Positions 62,201 to 64,000 of a DNA stretch of 64,000 nt are shown here, one piece after another. The notes below the pieces were generated by a model, which was not told where the DNA came from, made no database searches, and worked only from the letters and a program-made list of their open reading frames with translations. The DNA lies in contig CABFPE010000158.1 in the NCBI GenBank assembly GCA_900660155.1, forward strand, positions 478,146 to 542,145, written 5' to 3'. The position numbers and the translations under genes were made by a program. How positions within the stretch are numbered: the first letter of the stretch is position 1; each line of letters starts with the position of its first letter. Source of the DNA: Hofstenia miamia (lineage: Eukaryota; Xenacoelomorpha; Acoela; Hofsteniidae).

Positions 62201-63938
62201 TTTACGGTGGGAATACGTAAAAACTAAATGCTAATTTTCAGAGAATACAATGTGCACAATTTAGGTTATAAATTCTTAGCAAAACAAATAAAATAGTTAT
62301 TGTAAATTGAATAAATTACAAATATACTTACTGAATTTTTACACCATAACATAAATTTCATGTAATTTTTTTCTATTTTTTCAATTTTTTTATAAAAATA
62401 CATGTTTCAGAAATTCACTTTATGTTAAAATCATTTATGTAATTGCAACAAAGAGATGTAGAAGCTGTCAAATTTACGCATAGGCTAAGTGTAGATAATT
62501 GTTATGTTTGATTTAATTAACTGCCATTATTTTAGAAAATACGGTTTTGCATTATAATTGAGTAATTAAATCAATTTCACTCTCTAATACGGATATATTT
62601 ATGTACTCAATCAAAACAAAGTTGAAGTAACCTCTTTCTAGATTCAGTAGGTAAAAATTTAGTAATCTAAAGCCATTTCTATGCTTCCAACACAAAGAAA
62701 TAAGATGACATGTGCGAAGGATGCCCCAATTAAGGTTGGGCGGGAACAATGTTCTAAATATGTAATATACAACTTGCCAATTGAAAATTAAGCTGGAGTT
62801 TCAATTTTTATTGGAATAGAGAACTGTCTTAGCCTTGAGAAGATGGCAAGTCACATAATATTATGACTATGACTGTAAACGCAATATCAACAAAAAATCC
62901 TTAAATTTCAAATAATTAATTAAGCTTATCAACCATGACGAACATATCTCTGTGATATTAAGAGGTAATATTTGAAGTCCTGCAAACATGTAGTTTAACA
63001 TAATTATCGTAGGCGATGGTATCGTATGCAATAAACGTTTAATGTGATGACTTTGAGTTCATTTTAGGCATTGCGAAAATGTGATAATTGCAAATTCATT
63101 GAAAAAAACAAGAAGGTTTTCTAGCAGAAGACAATATATTTAAGGTATATTGAACTTAGTACAAGCACTTCTAAAACATGGTAAAATAATAGCATTTTCT
63201 TTAAAATTACTTCAACAACGTTTGTAACAGAATGACAAAGGAAGAGCGGATGTTCAAGAGTCCCTTACACAAAGAAGTTTAAGCAAGCTTATGTAATATT
63301 GACAGACAATTGACCTTTTCCTCATTTATTAATAAGGTAAATTTGCAATTGCTAATGAGACTAAGTGTTTTAATTTGTGTGGCGCTTAAAGCCAAACATC
63401 ACCAAAGCAGATCTTTAATAGAAACAGAATAAGCGTTAGTTTAATGGATGAATGGCATTTCACTTAATTCAAAATTCCTAGATTTGCGTAACATTGAAAA
63501 TGGAGTGGTACCTTTATATTAATAAACTATATTGCAGAGTTATCCAAACATATTTCTGCACATCGCATTTCCTAGCTATATTAATGAATATGGCCAGGTC
63601 AAATTTTATGCATATGTGCATGAATATATGAATATAAGAAAAATTTTGTTTGCGATTGATACAGAAATGATTTAAGTGAATGCAAATATTTAGTTTAGAA
63701 ATTTTCATAAGATATGGAATGAAATCAAAGTGGGTTGTTTTGTTTTTGAATTCATTTTTTCTCAATATCCTCGTATTTCATTATTATATAAATCCGAAAG
63801 AATTTCTATATCCAGACTAATCAAGGTCTTCTGAAAACATAATTAGTTGTTGAATATGAGATACTGCATATTATGTATAATTATTTAACTGTTACTTTAT
63901 ATAAACGGGGAAGGAATTTCCAAACTTCTTTTTCATAG

Positions 63939-63965
63939 TATATATATATATATATATATATATAT
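63939..63965. repeat. (TA)n microsatellite at the window edge
   Basis: TA tract followed by further TA-rich sequence to the end of the window. Confidence 0.95.
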
Positions 63966-64000
63966 TCGCATATAAATATATATAAATAAAAATAAATATA

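Larger units (their letters stand above)
57301..64000. other. AT-rich DNA without an assignable gene
   Basis: Contains TA tracts near 59021-59041, 59242-59267, 61049-61066 and 63939-63965. A GC-richer patch is at 59041-59130, and another (GGGAGCTCGAACCCCCCGTC) at about 60018-60060 looks like the end of a GGGGGTTCG-type repeat. Frames at 59235-59447 (plus), 59337-59528 (minus), 60536-60733 (minus), 61618-61890 (plus) and 62552-62749 (minus) have no recognised domain. Confidence 0.4.

Noticed and set aside
1..64000. A prokaryote-like operon or defence system
   Set aside because: Spliced animal genes, low gene density, microsatellites and hAT/Tc1/LINE relics all indicate animal nuclear DNA.

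Overview
The window is nuclear DNA from a multicellular animal. It is about 70% A+T by eye, has spliced genes with GT-AG introns, many (TA)n and other microsatellites, and several kinds of animal DNA transposon. Two animal gene families are recognisable: an extracellular protein with a neurexin-like laminin-G (LG/LNS) domain, and dCMP deaminase. The A+T content and transposon mix suggest an invertebrate, but I cannot name the phylum. Only a small part of the window is recognisably coding.

Layout. 0-12.6 kb: mostly unassigned AT-rich DNA, with a GC-richer repeat scrap near the left end, a possible piggyBac-type terminus at 1.39 kb, and a peculiar ~175-bp periodic sequence at 1.8-3.0 kb that keeps one minus-strand frame open for 188 codons. 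12.6-14.9 kb: four minus-strand exons whose phases agree at every junction and together encode one LG domain; a 132-bp TA-flanked MITE lies in one intron. 16.3-19.2 kb: two exons of dCMP deaminase on the plus strand, flanked by two hAT-type non-autonomous elements with near-perfect 8-bp target duplications. 20.9-25.8 kb: the end of a Tc1/mariner element and a decayed non-LTR retrotransposon reverse transcriptase. 28.8-35.4 kb: a small repeat bounded by a 10-bp direct duplication, a decayed unassigned coding stretch, TA tracts, a palindromic MITE and an acidic 122-codon exon-like frame. 38.8-40.5 kb: another GC-richer repeat scrap and short dyads. 47.6-50.0 kb: a 2.36-kb element with roughly 300-bp terminal inverted repeats enclosing a broken gene of a repeated animal protein group that I cannot name. 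54.3-57.3 kb: a cluster of hAT-type material comprising a perfect-TSD 700-bp MITE, a decayed hAT transposase and two related repeat scraps. 57.3-64.0 kb: AT-rich DNA with no gene that I can defend.

The two host genes are unrelated in function: one is a cell-surface or extracellular protein, the other a nucleotide-metabolism enzyme. Their arrangement is interesting because the 5' part of the LG gene should lie to the right, on the opposite strand, in the direction of the deaminase. The deaminase may therefore sit in an intron of the LG gene. All positions were read by eye; no alignment, gene predictor or database search was run.
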